A stretch of 64,000 nt of DNA. Origin: Parasitella parasitica. Taxonomy: Eukaryota > Mucoromycota > Mucoromycetes > Mucorales > Mucoraceae. The DNA lies in contig MU619253.1 of NCBI GenBank assembly GCA_025201805.1, positions 219,316-283,315 on the forward strand, written 5' to 3'. Position numbers and translations under genes: made by a program. Below are positions 1 through 11,463 of this stretch, one piece after another (position 1 is the stretch's first letter; every line of letters starts with the position of its first letter). Below the pieces are notes generated by a model. That model had not been told where the DNA came from, did no database searches, and was given only the letters and a program-made list of their open reading frames with translations.

Positions 1-198
1 TCCATGCTTTACTCCTTCTTTATGAACAAGAAAAAGGCCGAGGAAAGATTGGCTATGCCATTGTCCAAAATTGTCGAGACCGTTTCCAAGAAACCTATTC
101 CTCCTCACGTCAAATACGTGATCTTTGAAGTTTGTGTCAATGATGCAGATGACGAAGATGTCGACGTTCCTTATGTCAGAGTCAAAATTAGAGAGTAG
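1..198 (+). CDS. 3' end of an unidentified protein-coding gene (5' end outside window)
   Basis: The reading frame is open from base 1 to the TAG at 196-198 and gives about 65 C-terminal residues. The first ATG (base 4) is probably internal, because the frame is already open before it. The segment is lysine-rich at first and then acidic (a run of D/E around DADDEDVDV), ending VRVKIRE. I do not recognise the family. No domain, signal peptide or membrane segment is visible in this fragment. An AT-rich 3' flank with AATAAA-like strings follows at 239-246. Confidence 0.55.
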   Translation, partial: SMLYSFFMNKKKAEERLAMPLSKIVETVSKKPIPPHVKYVIFEVCVNDADDEDVDVPYVRVKIRE

Positions 199-1017
199 AA
201 TAGCATGTTACATATATTTGCATTACCCTAAAATAGCATGAATAAATAGTGTGTTATGTATGTTTATTTTAACCAACAACTCACCATTAAATGGATGTGG
301 CTATTAATTTCAAGCATGGCTGCATATCGATAGCTCTCCCAAGTTGAAGATGACCCATTCGACGATACATAAGTATCTACAGCAGCTCACTGAAATCCTG
401 AAACTATCAACCTACCAATTTTTATAACAATAGTCGTGGTTGTTATGGTTCTTTGCATAAATTACATAATAGCGGCATTGGCTTAACATTTTCAGCACTC
501 TACACTCACTTTGACTAGAGATTGGAGGATTGAATCATCTCTATAGGCAAAATCAGTTGTATGATCATCATGGGCATCTCCCAAAATCATGGAAGCTACG
601 GTCCTTGATCAAACACATCTTGAATAAACATTGTTTAGTTATCATTTAAAAGGTTAAAATATGGTAAAGTTTGTTAGCAGGGACGTCAATGTGAAAATTA
701 CGCCATTATCCTGTAGTTGACAGTAAAATTGTAATAGCTATGTCAAACACGGTTTCTTCTCATCTTAAGGGAGACTATTCAACTAGGTAAAGAAACCGTT
801 TGTTGTATCAAGTTGTGATACTTTGTACTGCTATTCGAATTGAGATAGTAATGTGAGAATGATGGTGAGATCTAGGAGAAATAATAATTGTATCGTGTCA
901 TGATATTGATTTGTTGATGATTCATCTTGATTGTCAAACGTTTTTTATTTTTATTTTGTTGTGATCTTTTCAAATTCAAACTATAATGCTACATTTACAA
1001 TGGATATTTGCAATAAT
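199..1017. other. Intergenic stretch, nothing recognised
   Basis: About 820 bases between the 3' end of the first gene and the convergent SMP gene. It is AT-rich with only very short, composition-driven open frames on both strands. I saw no splice-linked coding pattern, tRNA-like fold or long repeat. Confidence 0.5.
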
Positions 1018-1236
1018 TTATTTCTTCAACTGAGTTCCGGGTTTAGTGGTATCCTTGTCATCACTGGATTGAGTGGTAAATCCTCTTGCGGTAGCCTGCT
1101 TAGCGGCATCGAGGTTCTGGTCACCGAAACTTTGGGCCTTGGCAGTAACAGAATCCTTACCGCTATCAAAGCCTTGTTTAGAAGCCATGGATTGGACATT
1201 TTGAGCGTCGGCTTTAGTAATAGGTGTGTTAGACAT
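1018..1236 (-). CDS. Small SMP (seed maturation protein / LEA-like) domain protein
   Basis: Single-exon 72-residue protein, hydrophilic and without cysteine. The N-terminal half contains the SMP pattern: ITKADAQNVQSMASKQG, followed by a short linker and AQSFGDQN. This is the repeated motif of plant seed-maturation proteins, also found in small fungal proteins. The remainder is disordered (QSSDDKDTTKPGTQ) and ends in two lysines. By family knowledge such proteins are linked to desiccation or stress tolerance and spore dormancy; that role is an inference here. The start is the only ATG that keeps the motif whole, and a TATA-like box lies about 65 bases upstream. Confidence 0.75.
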   Translation of the reverse strand: MSNTPITKADAQNVQSMASKQGFDSGKDSVTAKAQSFGDQNLDAAKQATARGFTTQSSDDKDTTKPGTQLKK

Positions 1237-1300
1237 TTTGAATTAGTTCTCTTTTGTAGGTTGAAAGATAAATGATTTCATTCCAGCGTCAAATTCAATC

Positions 1301-1308
1301 TTTATATA
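1301..1308 (-). promoter_or_regulatory. TATA-like box upstream of the SMP gene
   Basis: Read on the minus strand the sequence is catatataaag, a good TATAWAA match 65-72 bases before the SMP start codon. The spacing is plausible for a focused promoter of a small inducible gene. No experimental support. Confidence 0.4.
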
Positions 1309-2826
1309 TGACAGCTTTAGAAATAGAGGGTAGTGAATCATCTTGACGTAGGTGCAGACTGCATAAATGTAGACGAAATTCCTTAGCACACCAACGTTGT
1401 TAGATCGAGTCGCTATGACGTTATTCGAACATAATATGATGAAGTGGTGTCAAATCAAAACGATGTTTTCTACAAACAAGAAAAAAGTAATAATGCCAGT
1501 ATAGGTCAGAGTAGCTTGATTAACGAGCACATATTATATGTAATCATGCATCGAGACACACTCATGACATTCTTTTTACCGCATTAACTTACAAACATAC
1601 CAAGATGGTGTTTGACATTGATTTTACATTAGTTTGACCTAAAATTTCTAATAAATAAGGCTTAATGATGTAAGCTTTCTGAAACAAGCGAAGAGAGTGG
1701 ATATTCTGGAGTATTACTTCATCAAATTGAGTCTTAAAGAGTTGCTCTAAAACCACATCTGTGCTAAACAAGGTTATGAGTCTCTCTCACATGTTGCTCT
1801 GGGTGCTAAAACGCTATGATTGGCAGGACCAGCCAGCCCAGAGGATGGGTATTCGAGATTGTATTTATTGTCTTGACCTTCTTGCCAATGAAGCAACAAT
1901 ATACACTGAAATTACTGCAAGGACTAAGCTTTATACAAAGGATCTATGCCACATAAATGACCACAAAAACATGTTTCAAGACAACTAGTTTTACAAAAGA
2001 GGCAGCTTCAAAAGTTTAGCATGACTTAGGAAATATAAGAATTAGAATAACCATAAAAGCATACATTTAATGATGGCTAAAATTAAATGACGAGCAAGAA
2101 TGAAAAATTTGAATTTGTAAATATCTCATCCAGCTATTGTAATGGTCATTTGCTATGTGTACCATCAGTTACTTGCCAATTGTAGCACTAAACTTTAGAT
2201 TGGCCATGAGTTGCTCACGTCTGTTACCAAAAAAAAATTGTGATGTGATTTTACACTTTGAAAGCAAATATTTTTATCAAGTGTCTATAAGCCCACAATT
2301 GTGGTAAAAGTTTTTGGCTACACATTGATCGTTGAAACTTTTTCAAATCTATAAAAGAAAATAAAAATAACAGTTGTAAATAAACCAACCAAAGTAAAAA
2401 TGATTGTAGTATTTATTGAGCTTATTCTTAATATTGTACAGTAATTAACGCTTGAAGAACGATTTTGTTCTCCAAAATTCGTAAAGCGGTGCTGCACAAC
2501 GAAAAAATCATCCTGCTTGATGGCTTGGGCACAGATGTACTGGTTATAATGCCCAAAAACATATGTATACGTCCAAACTTTTGACCATGGGTAAATATTA
2601 TTAAAAGTATACAGTATACCAACGATACTGAAAGACTTTACAAGGTGAGAGTAGTCGTTTTTCTTTAAATAACAAGTGTGATAATGCTGGTAGGATTCGA
2701 GATGTCAAAAAATGCTGGTTTCAGAGTAGAAGCAGACAAAGCTCCGAAATGCTACAATATCTTTAGCCATGAAGTTTGTTTTCTTGTTCCTTTTCTCTTT
2801 CCTCTCTTTTATTAAATATCTTGATT
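1309..2826. other. Intergenic stretch, nothing recognised
   Basis: About 1.5 kb of AT-rich sequence with several open frames of 60-90 codons (for example 1761-1988 plus) of biased composition. None shows a recognisable motif. The last 60 bases before 2827 are pyrimidine-rich (ttttctcttt type), as seen ahead of many starts in this window. Confidence 0.5.
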
Positions 2827-3135
2827 ATGCCTTCAAACGAAGTAGGATTTTCGCTATTTCCATATCAATATGTAAGCTCACGAGTGATTGCAGCGGCAGC
2901 AGCGGCAGCATCAACATCTACCACACCAAACGCTTTATTACAATCACCATCGTATTTTGGAAACATTGTTGTTCAATTTACAAGACAAGTGATGCGACCC
3001 AAGGTAGTTTTGCCCATGCTATTCATAATCGTCTTGTTGTTTGACTTGGAAGATGCCTTTGACTTGGACGACGATTTCTTTTTATCTGATGATGAACAGC
3101 CATCGACAGAACAAGACGAGCAAATATTTCGCTAA
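2827..3135 (+). CDS. Small hypothetical protein with one membrane segment and acidic tail
   Basis: 102 residues if started at the ATG at 2827, which follows a pyrimidine-rich leader; an upstream in-frame ATG at 2776 would add a hydrophobic, low-complexity N-terminus. It has an alanine run near residues 20-26, a hydrophobic stretch VVLPMLFIIVLLF near residues 66-78 that could span a membrane, and then a strongly acidic tail (DLEDAFDLDDDFF, then DDEQ). No family recognised. It could be a tail-anchored or mitochondrial small protein, but this is only composition-based. Confidence 0.45.
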   Translation: MPSNEVGFSLFPYQYVSSRVIAAAAAAASTSTTPNALLQSPSYFGNIVVQFTRQVMRPKVVLPMLFIIVLLFDLEDAFDLDDDFFLSDDEQPSTEQDEQIFR

Positions 3136-3390
3136 AACAATGGCATCCTTTATTTAACCTGTAATTATTATCACATCCACACATATCTCTCTCGTAAGCA
3201 CGTTAATACTATCCCTCTTATTCGAATAAAAACATTTACCATATACTAAACATCATAGCCTAATCGAATGTGAAAAACTACACCAAGAACCAGTTACACA
3301 GACGACAGCCGAAATCCCCACACAGTCATGTATTGCTTTGAAACATCTTTTCTTTTTTTTTATCTCTCTCACATCTTGCAAACAATAAAC

Positions 3391-3627
3391 ATGAGCAACA
3401 GCCAGCCTACTGTCATTGCAATTTTGAATAAACCTCCATCTGCCCAGCAGAGTAATTGTCAATCTCAAATCCATCCTGCCTTTCAAGGAACCAACGTTTT
3501 TCGATACCCAACACATATGATATCTCAGCAGCAACGGCAACAGCCGCAACAACAATTCAATGCATCCACCACAAGTCCTATATTCTATGGCTATTCGCTT
3601 AATCCATACCAACATAGCCGATTATAA
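3391..3627 (+). CDS. Small glutamine-rich hypothetical protein
   Basis: 78 residues from the ATG at 3391, preceded by a pyrimidine-rich leader (ttttctttttttttatctctctc). Low complexity: Q/S/N/P-rich with a QQQRQQPQQQ block, ending in YGYSLNPYQHSRL. No domain is visible. The frame contains several short aromatic patches (FRYPTH, IFYGYS) that look less random than its neighbours. It may be a real small disordered protein or a chance frame. Confidence 0.35.
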   Translation: MSNSQPTVIAILNKPPSAQQSNCQSQIHPAFQGTNVFRYPTHMISQQQRQQPQQQFNASTTSPIFYGYSLNPYQHSRL

Positions 3628-3695
3628 TGTTTGATATTAATAATAAACACTGGGGGGGGTTTTTTTTTATTATTTTATGTTATACACTATATATG

Positions 3696-6600
3696 TTATT
3701 GTTGGGATTTCTTCTTCCACCATGTCTTGCTTGCAGTCAGTTTGGGTGTAGTTGGAGATCCTGCCTGTGTCTGTCCAGTGGTCGGCTGCGACGATTTTCT
3801 TGCGTTGATCACTCTCATGTATTTCGAATCGTTGTCAAAAGTGTTTTGCTTCTTGCTTTCCTTTTTTCTAAAAATGCTTGTAAGCTGGGTGGAGATAGAA
3901 CCTGTTGGCTTGGGTGCTATGGGAGAAGGAGCAGGAGCTGGTGCATATGCAGTAGCACCAAGTGAATGAGGACATTTGTCCATCAATGCAGGGTTTTTGG
4001 AGGTCCTAGAAGCAATAAGGCACTCTGGACATTTTCCTTGGGCCTTGAGCTACATATGCAGTGCTGTTAACAGGTGTTTATACAGAGGATACATGTACAT
4101 ACCACGTTCTGCTCAAAGCATTTAAGATGGCAAACAAGTCCACAACCAGAAGTACACATGGAGGCAGTATCATCAGTACCCTGCTTGCAGATGGGACACA
4201 TTGGGCCAGATCCTAGCATAACCTATCAATATCACCTTTCATCAACCTCTGTAAAGATGTTGTTTATACCTTCTTCGAATGTAATTTTGACCATAGCGTG
4301 GCTATGGCCGATAGGAAATGAGATTGTGCTTTTGGGAGACGACAGGCTGATAGAAGAAGTTTTGCGTTTTGGGACTCGATGACTAGTAGTATCCAACATG
4401 GTAAAATTTTCATCCTTTTTCACACTCTTCTTAAGATAGCTCTGCAGTATGGTGCTGTTATTATTGACGACGGCTGTCGGTGAGGATGGCGTGTTTGGTG
4501 GTGGCACACTTCTTTCTTTGTGCAATACCCAAGGATGATGCATAAGGTGTATTGCTTTTGGTCTTTCTACTGGATTTTTTTTGAAGCACAATTTCAAAAA
4601 GTCCTTCAAATCCTGCGATGATGCATTCAGTGTTATATGCAAGTATACAGCAGTAATTGAGTGGACTTACATCTGATATGTTCTCAGGTAGAGGAGGACA
4701 GTCGTCTTCGACAATCTTGAACATGGCTGTCATTGTTAATAGATCTGCATAGGGCGGTTTTCCTGTGCATAGTTCGATGACAGTACAGCCCAAAGACCTG
4801 CAGCACATGATTGAGTATCTGTATCATAGATGCCTATGCATTACAACTTACCATATATCAGACTGAACTGATGCCCCTTTAAGTTCGATGACCTCAGGTG
4901 ACACTAGCAAAAGATTGTGTTATATTAGCAGCTATATACGCTCGCAATCAAAGGAACTCACTCCAAAATGGTGTTCCAGAAACTAGGTTCTCCTCATGGT
5001 TCTTCAGTTTCAAATTCAACGAAACACCAAAATCAGACAATTTGACATCACCGGCTTTTGTAGTAAGGATATTAGCAGCCTTCAAATCGCAATGAACAAC
5101 GTCTTGCTGGTGCAGATAAGCCAGGCCTTGCAAGATGTCATGGCAGTACGAAGCGACGAGGTGCTCTGGCAAAGCGTTTCCAAAATGTTTAAGCGTGTGT
5201 AACAAAGAACCATTCTCAACGTACTCCAACACAATATTCATGTGCTCATGTGTCTGAATGAACCCTTCGTATTTAACAATGTTGCCATGTGTCAGTGAGC
5301 TGAGTAAAGAGGCTTCTTGCATCATGTCTTCGATATCAGCTTGTCTTGAATCTTTCAGGTTGATCTGCTTTACTGCAACGGTTTTACCAGATATTAAATC
5401 AAGGGCCCTACACATATCATGTCAGCATGGAGAGATGGTGATTACACGCATTCATACACACCTGAACACTGTGCCAAAATGGCCTTTTCCAATCACATTT
5501 CCTAGTTTCTAGCAGAATAAACGGGTCAATGACTGTTGCAATGCTGGCGTTACAAATCATACTTACATAACGGGCAATGATATTACCGTCTTGATCGCAA
5601 TGATCTAGTATATTGCGGTTTTCGATAGTAGGCGAAATTAGCGAGGGCGGTATGTTGGGAGATAGCAAGTCCAGCGAGCCGATTGATTTGCAACGACCAT
5701 GGTGTGTGGATTTCGGTAATTCGGATGTTGGTGTGGTGACAATAGAAGGTGGTGTCATTATCTCTGACTTGACTCGCATTAATGCAGCATCTGTTCGTCT
5801 TCTAGCTCTTGGCTGCAGTGAGGTCCTCTTTGAAGAAGGTTCCTGCACCTTGATGGTAGGCGGTAGTGTCTCCTCTTCAATTATGTCGTTGAATTTAAAC
5901 AAGTTTTCTTCGTGAGGTCTGCGCATACTTGAGCTTATTGATGGCGAAGGCTTCTGGCTGTCGTTGCTGTTGTTGATGGACCAAGTCTGGTATTTAACAA
6001 AGTGCGGCTCATTACCCTGCTGCTGATGGCTAGCACGAGATTTGGAGAATAATAAAGAGAGCTTCTTTGTAGGGCTTTTGTTGCTGTGTCTGCTGCTTGT
6101 AGTGCCGGTTGAAGAAACGGTACTTTTTGAGCTTGTTGGATGTATTTTTAATGATGGGGGTGATGAGGCTGTTGTTACAGGAGCAAACAGGGCTTCAAAC
6201 AGATTCTGAACCTTGTTTCCATTGGGCGTAGTTGCTTTTGATTGCGGTTGAATAGTCGAAGATCTTTTTCTATTCTTGCGTCTTGTACCGTAACCACTGT
6301 CGCCAGAAGATGAGTGCGTATGGCTTGGCTTACTATCGTAAAAGTCGTTCTCTTCATCAAGATCGACGGTGGAAAAAGTGTTGTTCAAGAAGCTCTGCAC
6401 AGACATTTGGTCTTCTTCGTCGTCGCTTTTGAAAGTTGTAATATCAAAAGGGCCAAAACCAGGTACGCAATTAGGTCTTTGAATATCAAACGGTGGTTCA
6501 CCCCACGTAGGTTCTGAAAGAGAGGAAGATGTAGAAAAAGATCTGTAATGTCCTGATTTTCTAGTAGAAGGAGGAGTGGGACAGCTAGGCAGCGCTTTAT

Positions 6601-7193
6601 TGCTGTAATGTTTGCATAACGAGTCTGGCGAGAGTATCGGGTCGTGTTGCTTGATGGCAGTGTCAGACGTTTGTATAGCTATGTTTTCCTCCTCTTGATC
6701 TTCCCTGATTTGATGGTGCTGCTGCTGCTTATGCTCCTGATAATGCCCCTGTTTATCATCCTTATTGATATCACCTGTCTTTCTAGCAGGAATTGTCAAG
6801 TTAGCATGTAGATTATGATTAGCAAGACTCTTCATTCTTGTGAGTTTTTCTGGTTTTGGCATTAATGCAGTTTCACTATTAGATCTTTGTTTTCGAGTGT
6901 TTGGTAAAAGTAGATCAATTGTGTATGATTGTGATCTTGTGGGTTTTGTTTGTTCTATAGTCGATTCGCCAGCAAATCTCTTGCAAGAATAAGTGTGTGC
7001 AAATATCAAAATGGTTGAAATAACCTTGGAAAGAGAAAGTGGAAAGAAGAATGAATGTAAGGCGATATCCCTTTTTTTTTTCTTTTGCTATATACAAAAA
7101 GATTGAAATAATTACTGTATTCATATTTTCACCATTCATTAAATCACTAGCAGTAAATAAGTCGTGCGATTGTAGACCAAACTGATTATCATT

Positions 7194-7270
<77 letters not shown>

Positions 7271-7805
7271 CGTAATTATGCAATTTAACAACTTACATCT
7301 TTTGCAGCTCTCAAGAACAAATTAATTCGATCTTCCTAATAGTCAAGTTGAATTTTGGCTTAATTTCCTTTATTGTCTGGCAACTCCCTTTTTGAATTAC
7401 TCCTTCTATTTCATCCCATCTCCCTGCTCTATCTCTCTCTATTTTCGGTACTCCTAATATCCCAATTCACACCCACCCCCTCTATTGTATTATATTTATA
7501 TTTACCGGGTGCTTGTCATCATCTTGCACTATATTATATTTATCTGTTAAGTATTCAGTATCGACCAGAAACTGAACGATTCTATTACATTTAAATTAGT
7601 CCATTTGACCATAAATATTGCTATAAACAACAGACTTGTAGAGAATAAATCCATCTTTAAGACAGAAATGAAGGTCATTGGAAGCAAGCCGAAGATCCAG
7701 TATTGACTCTATCCAATATTTTGCTAATAGTGTTTGTTTTTGAACGGTATAAAGGTGCTGGTGTGATAGCTGTGGTAGGTATACTGAACGCGAGATCGAG
7801 GTCAT
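3696..7805 (-). CDS. SepH/Cdc7-type (STE11-like) protein kinase with N-terminal calponin-homology domain and C-terminal RING-like finger
   Basis: Exons read on the minus strand. First, CH-domain pieces: from ATG 7805 (KYWIESILD...[10 protein letters not shown]), then 7335-7297 ([10 protein letters not shown]) and 7181-7096 ([18 protein letters not shown]). Next is a long Ser/Pro/Gln-rich exon 6977-5567, then the kinase in exons 5508-5462, 5407-4962, 4903-4852, 4797-4671 and 4612-4271. Kinase motifs are GKGHFGTVF (P-loop), [20 protein letters not shown] and [21 protein letters not shown] in place of HRD is, as I recall, common in basidiomycete SepH proteins. Exons 4212-4103 and 4049-3696 add a finger with CPIC, C-x3-C, CHLKC and CPEC, then a disordered basic tail. 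Family knowledge: SepH/Cdc7/Cdc15 act in the septation initiation (mitotic exit) network. The middle of the CH domain (7340-7640) was not resolved, so two adjacent genes remain possible. Confidence 0.75.
7200..7270. repeat. 71-nt poly(T) tract (poly(A) on minus strand) inside an intron
   Basis: An uninterrupted run of T from 7200 to 7270 on the plus strand. It lies inside the 115-nt intron (7182-7296) between two calponin-homology exons of the minus-strand kinase gene. Its exact length may be affected by sequencing or assembly error. Confidence 0.9.
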
Positions 7806-9082
7806 GTAGTGGTTGATGTATGGAATTTGAATGGGAATAAGGAAGAAGGGGGAAAATAAAAAAGAACAAGTTGCCTGAAAGAGTAGAAAATCTTTGATGC
7901 CTCTCTTTCCTCTTGTGTGTGGGTGTGGCATGGCTTTCTCAATATTTCTCGACGAGTTTGAAATTGCAATGCATAGTTTCATTGGTCAAAGATGGACAGG
8001 GTCAATCAGGTAATAACTATAAACATTCTCATCAAATAATATCTGTTGTTGATGTCCAGTAGCAGTACTGCGTACCGGCAGAAATATTCTGTGGAAAAAT
8101 AAGGCAGGGTTTAGCTTTACCATTGAAAATGAAACCTTCCCCAATATAATCTATTCAAATATTAATTGCGTTGAAGGATATTGATGAGGATAATTACAAA
8201 AACAAAACTAAAATGAGATGCTGCTAAAATTTTTAAGACGTTGGTCAAATGCTTATTTACAAAAGCTCTGAAAGTACCTCGACTTTTAGTGTGGCATATT
8301 GATGTATCTTGCGTTTTCGAGAAAACCGAATAGTATTTTGGAGTTGACCACTCTAAAAGTGTTGTCTGATGAAGAAACGGCCGATAAATTGTTCTGGGTA
8401 ATAGTAAGCAAGCGACGATCATTGTGCCCGTCTTCTCGATTTAGATTTTTTATCAAAATAGAAAATCTTTAAATATTCGTGTATCGTGTGGCTCATGGAT
8501 AACATGTCTTCTACACATATTATTATATGGTATTTACTTGTGGGAAAGATACAGTTTTCGGTCTAGACAAATACGACATCTCACTCAGCCTTGTTTTACT
8601 ACGCTAATTTTGTTTCGATTAAAAAGATCTCATATCCAGGCACGGATGGTTTTGAAAATATGATTCTGGATTATTTAATTAAATCGCTGAATTCTCATAA
8701 CAAAAAGATGGTTACTTCTGACAGCTGCGAGTAATCTAGAAACCAAAATGCTATGTTGGATAAACAACTGATTAAAGCTTAGACAACAGTATTGTATAGT
8801 GTAGATAGGATGCTATACGCTGTTTCGATAGTAGGTGCGTCAAAAATTGGATAATATATAGATGATATACAGTTATAGCCTTATTTAAGCTTTTTGCCAA
8901 GGAAACGAATTTCATCATAAATTAGTTTATTTTGTATCAAATTATCTGAAGATGATTGTCGTTCCGCTTTAATCTATATATATGAAATCGAATGATCCAT
9001 AAATAAACTTCTTATTTGGAATTAGCTTCCTTTCTCTTTCTCTTTCTCTTTCACATTTTTACTTTTCCTCTTTGTTCATCTC
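7806..9082. other. Intergenic region between two divergently read genes; CT-rich leader at its right end
   Basis: About 1.3 kb separating the starts of the minus-strand kinase gene and the plus-strand PLC-like gene, so it should contain both promoters. No coding exon was recognised. A (TTTCTC)n-type pyrimidine tract at about 9027-9055 sits directly ahead of the PLC start, probably in its 5' UTR or core promoter. The rest is AT-rich with no clear motif. Confidence 0.5.
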
Positions 9083-10223
9083 ATGTATATTTCATCTCTA
9101 TCTATATTAGCTATTACTACAGCCTTCGCCTCGTTGGCTGTAAATGCTCAACAACTCTGTAATGGATATGCTGAATTGTGTGATAAACCTTATAACACAT
9201 TGACTTATGTCTTGACCCACAACTCATATGGTTATGAGGCTAATCCAGCCGCCAATCAAGCTTGCCCTGTAAATACACAACTCACAGATGGTGTTAGAAG
9301 TCTCAAATTATCAGCTATTAAAACTTCAAATGCGACAACTGCGACCATTTCGGCTGATAGTATTCAGCTCTGCCATACATCCTGCTCTATATTAGACGCA
9401 GGTGCTGCAGTCCATACCCTCAAAGTGATTGCAGACTGGGTAAAGAACAATCCAAATGAAGTTGTCACCATTATGTGGAATAATCTCGGTGAATTCACAA
9501 CGGATGCATTTGCTGCCGCTTATAATGCCAGTGGCCTTACTGATTATGCTTATATTCAAGAATCTGGTAACTATACTTGGCCAACACTATCTCAGATGAT
9601 TACTAGCGGAAAGCGAGTAGTTAACTTCATGGACGAGGGAACCAATACCACAGCATTGCCATGGTAAGAGTGGCTCTTTGTAACGCATATATCATTGTCT
9701 AATTAATTTCTACTCCTTTATTAGGCTTCTCCCAGAATGGAATTTTGTTTTCGAAACACCTTACAACAATCACAATGAAACAGCATTTAATTGTGTCATT
9801 GACCGACCTTATGAGCCTCACAATCCAACTGAAGTAATGTATGTAATGAACCACTTTTTGTATGGCACATTGACTTTGGGCGCAACTGTAATTGAAATCC
9901 CACAAAAGGGCACTGCCAATATCACCAACGGCGATTCCTCGCTTTTGAAACAAGCTGAAACCTGCTCGCAGACTTTTGGTCGCCAACCCAATTTTTTGGA
10001 GATCGATTTTTACAACAAAGGCGATGCCCTGAAGATTGCGGCACAACTGAACAATGTTACCTACACGGCTCCATCTCAATTACAATGCGATGTTTATGAG
10101 GCAACTGCTTCTAGCACACAGAGGGGAAGTAGCTCATCAGAAGCAAATAATCAACACATTGTCATGTATGGCACCACGCTGCTATTATGTTTGGTGGCAA
10201 CTGCTTTTTGTACTTTTTTTTAG
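9083..10223 (+). CDS. Secreted, probably GPI-anchored PLC-like phosphodiesterase
   Basis: Two exons (9083-9663 and 9725-10223; intron GTAAGA...TTAG rejoins a Trp codon) give 359 residues. Residues 1-22 form a signal peptide ending VNAQQ. The body matches fungal PLC-like phosphodiesterases (TIM-barrel PI-PLC X fold). It has THNSYG with the likely catalytic His46, LRSLKL-like VRSLKL after the first strand pair, and a second His in LCHTSC. NNPNEVVTIMW and the closing FLEIDFY segment also fit. Several N-x-S/T glycosylation sites are present. The C-terminus is Ser-rich and ends in a hydrophobic stretch with no charged residue, as expected for a GPI-attachment signal. The substrate is unknown; the exact role in the wall or in lipid turnover is an inference. 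Confidence 0.85.
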
Positions 10224-11463
10224 ATGGTTACAATTTACTTTATATTTTTCTTGTATTTCTATTTTTATATACACACCTGTTACATATGTATACAGTAAAA
10301 CAAGATCATGTTTCAGGCACACGGATAATTGTATTATGAATACATTATATAGTTGTCATTAACTTGAATGCGATAGATGCATGTCCTATAATAAATACCT
10401 GTATGAAAATTTGGCCGAAACCCCTCGTCTTACTTGGCTTGGATTAACAAATAGCAGCAGCTCTGAAAGTTAAGATGGCCTTTAATAAAGCGCATATTAT
10501 ATATTTGTAAAGGGCAAATGTGATAGTATAGCCTTTGGTATCAAAGGAAAATGACCAAACCGGAAGAGAATATTGATGTTACAATAGAATCCACAGAACG
10601 ATATTGGTAAGATACATAGTAAAATATTGGTAATTTATGAGAACGTGTTCTGTAGCATAATTAAGGAAACAAAACCGATTGTCTTGAATAACAATTAATA
10701 ATATATGTAAAGAGAAGGCATTTGTCTTTTGTACGAGGACAAAGTAGTTTCCGCGATTATAACTAGAACAATCGGTTAGAGATTAAACAATAACCTGAAG
10801 AATACTTGGCACCTAACAATTTATATATATACTTCTACTATTGTCATGTCGAACATGTATTGTTACAAAAACATTCAGTAATCAATGATGGTAGCACCGT
10901 ACCTAGAAATATTATTTCAGGCATTTACAGACAATCAAATGAAGAGCCTAAGCGTGCATACTATTGCTAAAATTGTATTTTTTATTATACAAAATAACCA
11001 AATGCACGTGTTTTAAAGTAAGCAGATGTACAAAATATTTTGTACCATAAAGAACAAAAGCTGTTGCGAATTGTTTTGTATTATTGATGTGCATTATCAT
11101 CAACTTGGGAAAAAATCGACTTAAAACTTAAAACTAAGCCAAGAAGTGTACATTTGGAAGCAAGTAAAAAATATCCGAAAATATGACAATATGATACATA
11201 ATTGTGGTTACGGGCTATTAAGTTTTGTCAGACGGTTCACTTCAAAAAGCTAATATATGATGATCACTTGACGTTTTCAACATTATAAAGAAGATCTGTG
11301 CGAAGGAGTTATTAGCCACACTGGTCAGGCATATTTTCTATTTTCTACTAATAAAAACAACGCTCAAAATTCAATGCGAAGTGTTAAGACATATGTTTTT
11401 GCTGCAAATGGTTAAAGAGAATCTCGAGTTGCTATTTTGATTAGTTAGATCAAAAGGGTATTA
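10224..11463. other. Intergenic stretch, nothing recognised
   Basis: About 1.2 kb of AT-rich sequence downstream of the PLC-like gene. Short composition-driven frames only. No repeat, RNA gene or splice-linked exon was seen. Confidence 0.5.

Noticed and set aside
931-1275. 114-codon plus-strand ORF over the SMP gene
   Set aside because: Antisense shadow of the SMP gene; the minus-strand frame carries the recognisable motif.
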